This document shows, piece by piece, positions 22,284-31,401 of a DNA stretch of 64,000 nt. The position numbers and the translations under genes were made by a program. The DNA is from Stenotrophomonas sp. UBA2302 (lineage in GTDB: Bacteria; Pseudomonadota; Gammaproteobacteria; Xanthomonadales; Xanthomonadaceae), in the NCBI GenBank assembly GCA_002345545.1, contig DDVW01000040.1, positions 17,930-81,929 of the forward strand, in the 5' to 3' direction. Below the pieces are notes generated by a model, which saw only the letters and a list, made by a program, of their open reading frames with translations, did not search any database and was not told the DNA's origin. How positions within the stretch are numbered: the first letter of the stretch is position 1; each line of letters begins with the position of its first letter.

Positions 22284-25169
22284 ATGCAGTCAGGGGAAGC
22301 AGGGGAAGCCGGGCGCTATCACCGGATCAAACAGGTCGTCATGCAGGCGCTGGAGCTGCAGGGCGCCGCCCGCGAGGCGCTGATCGTGCGCGAGGTGGCG
22401 GCCGATGCGGCGATGGCCGAGGAGGTGCGGGCCCTGCTCGCAGGTATGGAGGCCGACCAGACGCTGATGGTGTCATGGCGCTCGCCGGAGCTGTTCGCGC
22501 CCGACGTCGGGCAGGACCTGAGTGGCCAGGAGGCCTCGGCCGACGCCGCCCGCGAGTACCGCCTGCTGCAGCGTCTGGGCGCTGGCGGCATGGGGGTGGT
22601 CTATCTGGCCGAACGCAGCCACGGCGGCTTCGTGCAGAAGGTCGCGTTGAAGCTGCTCAACCCGGTGGCCGAGGCCTCGCCGGAACTGCGCGAGCGCTTC
22701 GCCCGCGAGCGCGAACTGCTGGCGCGGCTGGACCATCCGGGCATCGCGCGGCTGCTCGACGGCGGCATCCTCGCCGACGGTCGCCCGTTCCTGGCGATGG
22801 AATATGTCGAAGGCGAGCGCGTGGACGTGCATGCCGCGCGCCTGCCGCTGGATGAACGCATCGCGCTGTTCGTCGGAATCTGCGAGGCGGTGGCCGAGGC
22901 ACACCGCTGCCTGGTCATCCACCGTGACCTCAAGCCGGCCAACATCCTGGTCGACGCGCGCGGCCAGGCGAGGTTGCTGGACTTCGGCATCGCCCGCCTG
23001 ATCGACGAGGACAGTGCGGTGGCCGGCGACACGCGCACCGGCCAGCACGCCCTGACCCTGGCCTATGCCAGCCCCGAACAGCTCGCCTGCAAGCCACTGA
23101 CCACGGCCACCGACGTCTATTCGCTGGGCGCGGTGCTGTACCAGATGGTCTGCGGGGAGCTGCCGTTCGCCGACATCGACAACCCCGCCGGCCTGTACAA
23201 CGCCATCGCCAATACCGATGTCCCCCCGCCCAGCCGGCGGTTGCGGCGCGACGGCGAGCCGCGGGGACACGCGCGCGCGGTGCCGGCCGACATCGACGCG
23301 ATCGTGCTCAAGGCGCTGCGCAAGGAGCCGGACCAGCGCTACGCCTCGGTCGCCGCACTGGCCGAGGATCTGCGCGGCTATCTGGCCCATCGCCCGGTCA
23401 GTGCGCGGGCCGGCGAACGGGGCTATCGTGCGCGCCGTTTCCTGCGTCGCAACGCCTGGCCGCTGGCGGCCGCCGCGCTGGTGCTGCTGTCGGTGCTGGG
23501 CGGTCTGCTGGCCTCGGTGCTGGCGCTGCGCGAGGCACGCGAACAGCAGGCGCTGGCGGAAAAGCGCGGCCACAACCTGCAGCGGCTCATCGACTTCCAG
23601 CAGGCGATGCTGGAAAGCGTGGACATCGACGCGATGGGCCATGCCATGACCGGCACCCAGCAGCGCAAGGTGCTGGAAGTGCTGGAGCGGCAGGCGCCGG
23701 GGCAACCGCTGGACGTGCGCCTGCGCCAGGCGTTCGCCCAGGTCGGCGCGCCCGGCATCGCCCGCGATGCGCTCGACCAGCAGATCGTCACGCACGCGCT
23801 GTCGCGGCTGGATGCCGATTTCGCCGATGCCCCCTTGCTGGCGGCCAACATGCGGCAATCACTGGCACGGGTGTTGATCGCGATCGGCCAGTACCCGCAC
23901 GCGGCCGATGAACTGCGCAAGGTGCTGCGGATGCGCGAAGCCATGCTGCCGGCCACCGATGTGCGCGTGGTGTCGGCGCGCATCGATCTGGGGCAGGTGC
24001 TGTCGCTGCAGGGTGAGCTGGAGCCGGCGGCGGATGCCTATGGCCAGGCGCTGGCGGCGACGCGTGCATGGCCGGTGCTGGACCCGCAGCGCCGTGCTGC
24101 CGAGGCCGGCGCGGCGGCGCTGCAGGCAGCGCGTGGAGAGCTTCAGGCAGCACTGGCGCGCCAGTCCGCGCTGCGCAAGGCGTGGATGGCGGCCCTGCCC
24201 GCCGACGATGAAACCCTGCTGCTGCTGCGCGGGGAGTACGCGCGCACGCTGGACAAGCTTGGACGGCGCGACGAAGGCAGTGCCGAGATGGATGCGCTGC
24301 TGCCGCTGTACCGCGCCCGCTTCGGCCCGGAGTCCAACCGTACGCTGGCGGCCATGGACACGCTGGCCGAGCTGGCGTTCGCCCACAACGACTACGAGCA
24401 TTCCGCCGCGCTCGCACGGCAGGTGGCCGAGGTGCGGGAACGCCGGCTCGGCGCGGAACATCCGGATACGCTCAAGGCCTGGGGCATCGCCGCCGGCAGC
24501 CTGGTGCGGCTGGCGGATTCGCCGGAAACCTTTGCCGGGGCCGAAGCCTTGCTCGACCAGCTGCTGCAGGCACAGGGACGGATTCTCGGCATCGAACATC
24601 CGGCCACGCGCCAGTTCATCGTGGCCAAGGTCCGCCTGCTGTCCAAGCAAGAACGCACGCTTGAGGCAATCGCGCTGCAGCGCCAGCTTCTGGCCGATTG
24701 CCAGCGGCTGCTGGGGCCGGAGCACAGTGAAACCCTGTTCGCGCAGGGCAGCCTGGCCAGCCTGTTGAGCTACCTGCCCGAGCGCCAGGACGAGGCGCGG
24801 CGGCTGGCACAGACGCTGCTGGCGCCGATGGACCGGCAGCTGGGGGCGGAACACCCGTTCGTCACCGCCACCTACGACCTGATCGGGCGCATCGAGCGCA
24901 ATACCGGCAACTGGGAAGCCTCGCGCGATGCGCATGCGCAGGCGCTGGAGATCCGGGCGCGTACCCGCGGCATGGTCGATGGCAACACCATCGAAAGTGC
25001 GAACCGGCTTTATGTCGCGCTGCTCAACCTGCACGATGAAGCGGGCATGCGCGACCTCCGCGCCCGCTTCCTCGATCCGCTGATCGCCAGTGATCCGGCC
25101 ACCCTCAATGCCAGCCTGCGCAGCGTGCGCGAAGCCACCCTGCAGGCGCTGGAGGGGCGCTGGGACTAG
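22284..25169 (+). CDS. membrane Ser/Thr protein kinase with C-terminal repeat region
   Basis: This 961-residue protein has four parts. There is a helical N-terminal region (1-90) and a Hanks-type kinase domain (about 92-370) with the glycine loop GAGGMG (100-105), Lys123 in VALK, HRDLKPAN (213-220), DFG (233-235) and ASPEQ in place of APE. One membrane helix follows (about 391-414) and then a long alpha-solenoid of TPR-like repeats. All catalytic residues are present. Similar kinases in Xanthomonads are often next to an ECF sigma factor gene; none is present here. It follows ppc by 28 bases. Its stop overlaps that of the convergent thioesterase gene. Confidence 0.88.
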   Translation: MQSGEAGEAGRYHRIKQVVMQALELQGAAREALIVREVAADAAMAEEVRALLAGMEADQTLMVSWRSPELFAPDVGQDLSGQEASADAAREYRLLQRLGAGGMGVVYLAERSHGGFVQKVALKLLNPVAEASPELRERFARERELLARLDHPGIARLLDGGILADGRPFLAMEYVEGERVDVHAARLPLDERIALFVGICEAVAEAHRCLVIHRDLKPANILVDARGQARLLDFGIARLIDEDSAVAGDTRTGQHALTLAYASPEQLACKPLTTATDVYSLGAVLYQMVCGELPFADIDNPAGLYNAIANTDVPPPSRRLRRDGEPRGHARAVPADIDAIVLKALRKEPDQRYASVAALAEDLRGYLAHRPVSARAGERGYRARRFLRRNAWPLAAAALVLLSVLGGLLASVLALREAREQQALAEKRGHNLQRLIDFQQAMLESVDIDAMGHAMTGTQQRKVLEVLERQAPGQPLDVRLRQAFAQVGAPGIARDALDQQIVTHALSRLDADFADAPLLAANMRQSLARVLIAIGQYPHAADELRKVLRMREAMLPATDVRVVSARIDLGQVLSLQGELEPAADAYGQALAATRAWPVLDPQRRAAEAGAAALQAARGELQAALARQSALRKAWMAALPADDETLLLLRGEYARTLDKLGRRDEGSAEMDALLPLYRARFGPESNRTLAAMDTLAELAFAHNDYEHSAALARQVAEVRERRLGAEHPDTLKAWGIAAGSLVRLADSPETFAGAEALLDQLLQAQGRILGIEHPATRQFIVAKVRLLSKQERTLEAIALQRQLLADCQRLLGPEHSETLFAQGSLASLLSYLPERQDEARRLAQTLLAPMDRQLGAEHPFVTATYDLIGRIERNTGNWEASRDAHAQALEIRARTRGMVDGNTIESANRLYVALLNLHDEAGMRDLRARFLDPLIASDPATLNASLRSVREATLQALEGRWD

Positions 25170-25684
25170 TCGGCGCGCTCCGCCTGCGGGGTGAAGGGCG
25201 GCTTGTTCTTGAGCAGCTGCAGATGGCGCTGTTCCATCTCCTGTCGCAGCTGGCGGCGGATCTGTGCGGCGGCAAAGCGGCGTTTCTCGTCGCGGGTTTG
25301 CGGCTGCAACGGCGGCACCGGTGTCGGCTTGCCGTCGTCATCGACCGCGACCATGGTGAAGAAGCAGCTGTTGGCATGGCGCACGCTGGCCTTGCGGATG
25401 TCCTCGGCCACGACCTTGATGCCGATCTCCATCGATGAGGTGCCGGTGTAGTTCACCGAGGCCAGGAAGGTCACCAGTTCGCCCACCGCGATCGGCTGGC
25501 GGAACATCACCTGGTCCACCGACAGCGTGACCACATAGTTGCCGGCGTAGCGGCTGGCGCAGGCATAGGCGACCTGGTCGAGCAGGCGCAGCACCGCGCC
25601 GCCGTGCACCTTGCCGGAGAAATTGGCCATCTCCGGGGTCATCAGCACGCTCATCGACAACTGGTGGGGTGTGGGTTCGGACAT
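25166..25684 (-). CDS. acyl-CoA thioesterase, hotdog fold
   Basis: This 172-residue thioesterase is of the YciA/BACH type and hydrolyses acyl-CoAs in the cytoplasm. The hotdog core is visible: NFSGKVHGGAVLRLLDQVAYACASRYAG, then TLSVDQVMFRQPIAVGE, then YTGTSSMEIGIKV. A basic C-terminal extension follows. An ATG at 25699 would add five residues, but 25684 (MSEPTPHQLSMSV) fits the family. The stop codon overlaps that of the convergent kinase gene, so the intergenic space is zero. Confidence 0.88.
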   Translation of the reverse strand: MSEPTPHQLSMSVLMTPEMANFSGKVHGGAVLRLLDQVAYACASRYAGNYVVTLSVDQVMFRQPIAVGELVTFLASVNYTGTSSMEIGIKVVAEDIRKASVRHANSCFFTMVAVDDDGKPTPVPPLQPQTRDEKRRFAAAQIRRQLRQEMEQRHLQLLKNKPPFTPQAERAD

Positions 25685-25869
25685 GGTTCTCGGGAGCATC
25701 GGGGGTGCCCGACTTTACCGCAGGGGCAGGGGGCAGCCGGAAAGATCTGGTGGGGAGATTGTCCCGTTCCGCAGCCGTGGCCCGGGCGATCCAGCAGCGG
25801 CGGGCATTCGAATGGTAAGGAACCAGCAGGACGATGCGCCGCGCCACGTGGCGGCGGTAGCCCCCAAGG
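25685..25869. other. thioesterase-metK spacer
   Basis: About 185 bases without a supported gene lie upstream of the thioesterase gene. The right end is bounded by the metK terminator hairpin. I could not identify a confident promoter. Confidence 0.3.
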
Positions 25870-25897
25870 CGAAAGGGCCGCTTGCGCGACCCTTTCG
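25870..25897 (-). terminator. metK terminator hairpin
   Basis: On the minus strand a 12-bp stem (CGAAAGGGTCGC with GCGGCCCTTTCG, one T-G pair) is closed by a GCAA loop, 20 bases past the metK stop. The T-run is weak, so efficiency is uncertain. In the + orientation it is followed by GTGTTT. Confidence 0.6.
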
Positions 25898-25917
25898 TGT
25901 TTCCTGCGGAGTTGCCC

Positions 25918-27153
<1,236 letters not shown>

Positions 27154-27175
27154 CGAGGCAATATCCTTTGATTCG

Positions 27176-27186
27176 GATGGAGAGAT
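27176..27186. promoter_or_regulatory. metF-like motif in the metK leader
   Basis: GATGGAGAGAT on the + strand is identical to 11 bases on the coding strand of the metF promoter (part of the palindrome plus the -10 flank). In metK the full palindrome is not preserved (TCCATC-CG-AATCAA on the coding strand). A weak -10-like TATCAT lies farther upstream. Shared control is possible but unproven. Confidence 0.35.
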
Positions 27187-27305
27187 GGGCGCGCATGATA
27201 CACCTCATGCCCGCGGCGTGCATTGTGCGTTGAGCCATGTTGGCGGTGGTTAAGAAAATCATCACGGGTGCCGGCCGGCGAGCGGCCAACTGCTAGCATC
27301 GGCGC

Positions 27306-28379
27306 ATGGATTCCCTCAGTCAGATCGTTCTCGGCGGCGCTGTCGCCGCCGCCATCGCCCCTGCTGCCCACCGTCGCGCCGCGCTGCTGGCCGGTGCCGT
27401 ATTGGGCACCTTGCCCGATCTGGATGGTCTGCTGATCGCCGCCTTTACCCGCGATCCGGTCAGCCTGATGACCATCCATCGCAGCTTCAGCCACTCGCTG
27501 CTGGTGCTGCCGCTGCTGGGCACGCTGATCTGGTGGCTGTACCGGCGCTTCGGCCATGGCCGCGTGGCCGCAGCCCCGGTGCGCTGGTGGTGGGCGATCG
27601 TGCTGGCGCTGGTCACCCATCCGCTGCTGGATGCGTTCACTGTCTACGGCACCCAGCTGTGGTGGCCGCTGATGCCGCCGCCGGCGATGTGGTCGAGCGT
27701 GTTCATCATCGATCCGCTGTACACCGTGTGGTTGCTGCTGGCCTGCGTGATCGCCTGGTTTGCGCGGGCACGGCCGCTGGCGCAGCGGGCGCTGGTCGCC
27801 GGACTGGTGCTCAGCTGCGGCTATCTGGGCTGGTCGCTGCAGGCCAAGGCACAGGTGGACCGTGCCGCCGACCAGGCGCTGGCAGCGATGGGGCTGGCCG
27901 ATGCGCCGCGGTTCTCGGTGCCGATGCCGTTCAACACACTGCTATGGCGGGTGGTGGCGATGACGCCCAGTGGCTACGTGGTCGGCGACCGTTCGCTGTG
28001 GGCCGATCGCGGGCCGATGCACTTCACCGGTTATTCCTCCAACGTGCAGGCCCTGCGCCAGGCCACTGACATTGCGGCGGTGCAGCGGTTGCAGTGGTTC
28101 AACCGTGGCTTCATGCGTGCGCAGGTGCGCGATGGCGAACTGGTGCTCAGTGACCTGCGCATGGGGTTGGAGCCGGATTACAACTTCAATTTCGCCGTGG
28201 CCCGGAGCGAGGACGGGCGCTGGCAGGCAATGGCGCCCGAGCAGGTGCGGCCGGCCTATCGCGGGCAGGGCGGGCGCGAGCTACTGAAGCAGCGTCTGGC
28301 CGGCATGTGGCAGCGGATCTGGACGCCACCGGAGGACGTCCAGGCGGACGCGCATGGGGTGAATGCGCGGCAGGGGTAG
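27306..28379 (+). CDS. inner membrane metal-dependent hydrolase, DUF457/YdjM-like
   Basis: The 357-residue protein has about four or five hydrophobic segments in its N-terminal 190 residues and a soluble C-terminal domain. The family hallmarks are DSLSQIVLGGAVAAA at the start, LGTLPDLDGL, the His/Ser pair in HRSFSHSLL, and THPLLDAFTVYGTQ, which supply putative metal ligands. Members are annotated as metal-dependent hydrolases, but no substrate is established. It is divergent from metK and upstream of the nitroreductase gene, which has its own promoter. Confidence 0.82.
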   Translation: MDSLSQIVLGGAVAAAIAPAAHRRAALLAGAVLGTLPDLDGLLIAAFTRDPVSLMTIHRSFSHSLLVLPLLGTLIWWLYRRFGHGRVAAAPVRWWWAIVLALVTHPLLDAFTVYGTQLWWPLMPPPAMWSSVFIIDPLYTVWLLLACVIAWFARARPLAQRALVAGLVLSCGYLGWSLQAKAQVDRAADQALAAMGLADAPRFSVPMPFNTLLWRVVAMTPSGYVVGDRSLWADRGPMHFTGYSSNVQALRQATDIAAVQRLQWFNRGFMRAQVRDGELVLSDLRMGLEPDYNFNFAVARSEDGRWQAMAPEQVRPAYRGQGGRELLKQRLAGMWQRIWTPPEDVQADAHGVNARQG

Positions 28380-28399
28380 GGCGACGGCACATTCGTTTC

Positions 28400-28459
28400 A
28401 AATCCGAAACAATTTATGTCTTCCGTGCGGATTGTTTCGAATTTGCTGGCAAATAAAAT
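28400..28459 (+). promoter_or_regulatory. nitroreductase promoter with long inverted repeat
   Basis: Two 14-base arms (28400-28413 and 28431-28444) form an inverted repeat with one mismatch around CGAAACAAT/ATTGTTTCG, with a 17-base spacer. The right arm covers a -35 TTGTTT (28432-28437), which is 16 bases from a -10 TAAAAT (28454-28459). A further half-site GTTTC lies at 28395-28399. This looks like a repressor or redox-regulator operator. It also places the start of transcription downstream of the upstream in-frame ATG at 28416. Confidence 0.65.
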
Positions 28460-28517
28460 GGCGACCATCAAGCAGGACTTGGCGATGGTGCCGGTCCGCG
28501 ACTCCAAGGTATCGACC

Positions 28518-29117
28518 ATGAACAGCCAAGCCATTGCCCTCTACAAGAAGCGCCGCTCGCAGTACGCCCTCGGCAAGACCTTGCCGATCGCGCAGAACGA
28601 TGCCGCCAGCCTGATCAAGCACGCCGTGCGCGAGGCGCCGTCGGCGTTCAACGCGCAGTCGGCACGTGCGGTGATCCTGTTCGGTACCGAGAGCCAGAAG
28701 TTCTGGGACCTGACCAGGGACGAACTGCGCAAGATCGTGCCGGCCGAGGCCTTCGCCGGCACTGAAAAGAAGATCGACAGCTTCGCCGCCGGTGCCGGCA
28801 CCGTGCTGTTCTTCGTCGACAGCGATGTGGTCAAGGGCCTGCAGGAGCAGTTCCCGCTGTACGCCGAGAACTTCCCGATCTGGGGCGAGCAGTCCAACGG
28901 CATGGCCCAGTTCGCGGTGTGGACCGCGCTGGCCGATGCCGGCGTCGGTGCCAGCCTGCAGCACTACAACCCGCTGGTGAACGAGGCCGTGCGCGAGCAC
29001 TGGGGCATTCCGGCCAGCTGGACCCTGCGTGCGCAGATGCCGTTCGGCTCCAATGAAGGCCAGTTCGGCGAAAAGAGCTATATCGAAGACGAAGCCCGCT
29101 TCAAGGTGTTCGGCTGA
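28518..29117 (+). CDS. nitroreductase family protein (FMN-dependent)
   Basis: This 199-residue member of the nitroreductase superfamily is of the fungal Frm2/Hbn1-like and YdgI-like subgroup, which reduce nitro compounds or quinones with FMN and NAD(P)H. The FMN-binding start (YKKRRSQYALGK), the AVREAPSAFNAQSARAV segment, and ADAGVGASLQHYN with the C-terminal PFGSNEGQFGEKSY support this. The ATG at 28518 is used because the promoter lies between it and the ATG at 28416. The strong inverted repeat upstream suggests inducible control. A terminator follows. Confidence 0.85.
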   Translation: MNSQAIALYKKRRSQYALGKTLPIAQNDAASLIKHAVREAPSAFNAQSARAVILFGTESQKFWDLTRDELRKIVPAEAFAGTEKKIDSFAAGAGTVLFFVDSDVVKGLQEQFPLYAENFPIWGEQSNGMAQFAVWTALADAGVGASLQHYNPLVNEAVREHWGIPASWTLRAQMPFGSNEGQFGEKSYIEDEARFKVFG

Positions 29118-29165
29118 TCTCCGCCAACGCGATTCTCTCCCCCGCGCGTTGATGCAGGCCGGATG

Positions 29166-29195
29166 GGTCCGCCAGTTCTGCTGGCGGGCCTTTTT
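29166..29195 (+). terminator. rho-independent terminator of nitroreductase gene
   Basis: A 10-bp stem (29166-29175 with 29181-29190, one G-T pair, loop TTCTG) is followed by TTTTT. The 110 bases from here to the dusB stop hold no gene. Confidence 0.88.
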
Positions 29196-29305
29196 CATGG
29201 CGCACGGCGAGGCGTCACCTTTATGGTGGCGTTGCGATGCAAACGGCTGTCTGCCGCTTCAGGCGCGAACGGCTGGTGTGTGGACGCTGCCGGACTGGGG
29301 CAGGT

Positions 29306-30304
29306 TCAGGCCGTCGGTGACAGCAGCGGCGCTTCGCCGGCGATCAGTGCAGCGAAGTAGTCGGCGGTCAGCCGCAGTTGCTCATCCGGCGTCTCGGCAC
29401 GGTTGACCACCGCGCGGAAAGCCGCGTTCTCGGGACGGTCCTTTGCGTACCAGCCCAGGTGCTTGCGGGCGATGCGCACGCCCTGCGGCTCGCCGTAGAA
29501 GGCGTGCAGGTCGTGGAGGTGACCGAGCAGGATGTCGCGCACTTCGGCCAGCGTCGGCGGCGGCAGTTCTTCACCGGTGGCCAGGTAGTGGGCGATCTCG
29601 CGGAAGATCCATGGCCGGCCCTGCGCGGCGCGGCCGACCATCACCGCGTCGCAACCGGTGTGGCGAAGCACCTGTTCGGCCTTCTGCGGCGAGTCGATGT
29701 CGCCGTTGGCCAGCACCGGGATGCTCAGCATCGCCTTGATCGCGGCGATGGTGTCGTACTCGGCGGTGCCGGTGTAGTGCTGGTCGCGGGTGCGGCCGTG
29801 GATGGCCAGGGCGGCGATGCCCGACTGTTCGGCAATGCGGGCAATGCTCGGCGCGTTGCGCACGTCCGCGCACCAGCCGGTGCGGATCTTCAGCGTCACC
29901 GGCACCTCGACCGCGCCGACCACCGCCTCGAGGATGCGCGCCACCAGTTGCTCATCGCGCATCAGCGCCGAGCCGGCCCAGGCGTTGCAGACCTTCTTGG
30001 CCGGGCAGCCCATGTTGATATCGATGATCTGCGCGCCGTGGTCGACGTTGTAGCGCGCCGCCTCGGCCAGCTGCTGCGGCTCGGTACCGGCGATCTGCAC
30101 GCTGATCGGGGCCGGTTCGCCGATATGGTCCATGCGGTGGAGGGACTTGCGGGTGTTCCAGAAGCGCGGATCGGAGATGGTCATTTCCGAGGCGGCCAGC
30201 CCCGCGCCCAGCCGCTTGCACAGCTGCCGGAACGGCTTGTCGGTGACGCCGGCCATGGGCGCGAGCACCACGTTGGGCGCGATGGTGTAGGGGCCGATCT
30301 GCAT
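29306..30304 (-). CDS. dusB: tRNA dihydrouridine synthase B
   Basis: DusB reduces specific uridines of the tRNA D-loop using FMN. The 332-residue product has APMAGVTDKPFRQLC near the start, the catalytic-Cys motif INMGCPAKKVCNAWAGSALM, the FMN phosphate loop (NGDID then VGRAAQGRPWIF), and a C-terminal helical domain. The start at 30304 (MQIGPYTIAPNVV) is preferred to an upstream one that adds 16 unlike residues. In many Gammaproteobacteria dusB is followed by fis. Here it converges on the nitroreductase gene and no fis is present. Confidence 0.92.
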   Translation of the reverse strand: MQIGPYTIAPNVVLAPMAGVTDKPFRQLCKRLGAGLAASEMTISDPRFWNTRKSLHRMDHIGEPAPISVQIAGTEPQQLAEAARYNVDHGAQIIDINMGCPAKKVCNAWAGSALMRDEQLVARILEAVVGAVEVPVTLKIRTGWCADVRNAPSIARIAEQSGIAALAIHGRTRDQHYTGTAEYDTIAAIKAMLSIPVLANGDIDSPQKAEQVLRHTGCDAVMVGRAAQGRPWIFREIAHYLATGEELPPPTLAEVRDILLGHLHDLHAFYGEPQGVRIARKHLGWYAKDRPENAAFRAVVNRAETPDEQLRLTADYFAALIAGEAPLLSPTA

Positions 30305-30351
30305 GGACGCTATTGTAAGGGCTGGGCCGGCAGGCGCTGGTGGACAGCACA

Positions 30352-30371
30352 ACGGCCCGTTGCCGGGCCGT
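30352..30371 (-). other. hairpin between ribokinase and dusB genes
   Basis: A perfect 8-bp stem ACGGCCCG/CGGGCCGT with a 4-base loop lies in the 89-base gap. The T-run is poor, so termination of the ribokinase transcript here is only possible. Confidence 0.4.
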
Positions 30372-30393
30372 CGCGGAGCAGCATCGAGGCCGG

Positions 30394-31344
30394 TCAGGCC
30401 TGCGTCGGGGTCAACCGCGGCATCGCCAGCGCGGCGCCTTCGCTCTCGGTGGAACGGGCGGCGTACTGGTTGGCAAAGCGCACATGGGTGGCGAACGGCG
30501 CCTGTGGCGCCTGTGCCAGCGATGAGGCCAAGGCGCCATTGAAGGCGTCACCGGCGCCGGTGGTATCCACCACCTGCACCGGTTCGGCGGCAACCCGGTA
30601 ATACGGCTGGGTGTCACCGCGCAGGGTGTCCTCATCGTGCGAGACGAACACGCCGACCGCGCCCAGCGTCACCACCACCGTGTTGCCCGACAGCAGCCGG
30701 CACAGCGCGTGCAGGCGCGCGCCGTCCAGCGCGGCAACATCGTCCGCTTCCACGCGTTCGCCGACATGGCGGCCGAGCAGGGCGGCGAATTCGGTTTCGT
30801 TCGGCGTCATCACATCGGCCAGCTTGAGCAGGCCGATGCTCGACGGTGCATTGGCCGGTGCCGGGTTGAGCACGGTCATCACCCCGGCCTCGCGGGCGAT
30901 GCCCAGCACCGCCTCGACCGACTCGGCCGGCGATTCCAGCTGTGCCAGCACCACCTTGGCGCTGCCGAGCAGGGCACGGTTGGCCTCGATGAACGCCGGG
31001 CTCAGCGATGCGTTGGCGCCGGCACCGATGACGATGGAATTGCGGCCACGGTTGTCGACATAGATGCCGGCGGTGCCGGTGGGTTCGTCACTGGATTCCG
31101 GCACCAGCGCCAGCCCGTCGGCCGCCGCCAGCTGGCGTGCCAGCGCGCCGCCGGCGTCATCGCCCAGCGCGCAGACGAAGGTGGTCGCTGCGCCGGAGCG
31201 GCAGGCGGCGACGGCCTGGTTGAAACCCTTGCCGCCGGGGCCGGTGCTGTAGCGGCCGGCAATGGTCGCGCCCGGCGCGGGCAGGGCATCGCAGCGCCAG
31301 ACGTGGTCGACATTGAAGGAACCGGCAACGACAACAGAACTCAT
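30394..31344 (-). CDS. rbsK: ribokinase, PfkB family
   Basis: This sugar kinase phosphorylates ribose or a nucleoside-derived sugar. The 316-residue product has the PfkB GPGGKGFNQAV motif and the signature DTTGAGDAFNGAL. An in-frame GTG three codons upstream is possible, but GAGAAG is at the right distance for the ATG at 31344. It lies 57 bases downstream of the nucleoside transporter gene on the same strand, so the pair probably salvages nucleosides: uptake, then use of the released ribose. No nucleoside hydrolase is visible nearby. Confidence 0.9.
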   Translation of the reverse strand: MSSVVVAGSFNVDHVWRCDALPAPGATIAGRYSTGPGGKGFNQAVAACRSGAATTFVCALGDDAGGALARQLAAADGLALVPESSDEPTGTAGIYVDNRGRNSIVIGAGANASLSPAFIEANRALLGSAKVVLAQLESPAESVEAVLGIAREAGVMTVLNPAPANAPSSIGLLKLADVMTPNETEFAALLGRHVGERVEADDVAALDGARLHALCRLLSGNTVVVTLGAVGVFVSHDEDTLRGDTQPYYRVAAEPVQVVDTTGAGDAFNGALASSLAQAPQAPFATHVRFANQYAARSTESEGAALAMPRLTPTQA

Positions 31345-31401
31345 GGAATCCACTTCTCAAAGGTGGCCGCACGGGCGGCCGGATAGGCGATACGGCGGGG
31401 C

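Noticed and set aside
28416..28517. Nitroreductase start at the upstream ATG (28416)
   Set aside because: The promoter elements lie downstream of that ATG, and the extra 34 residues do not resemble the family.
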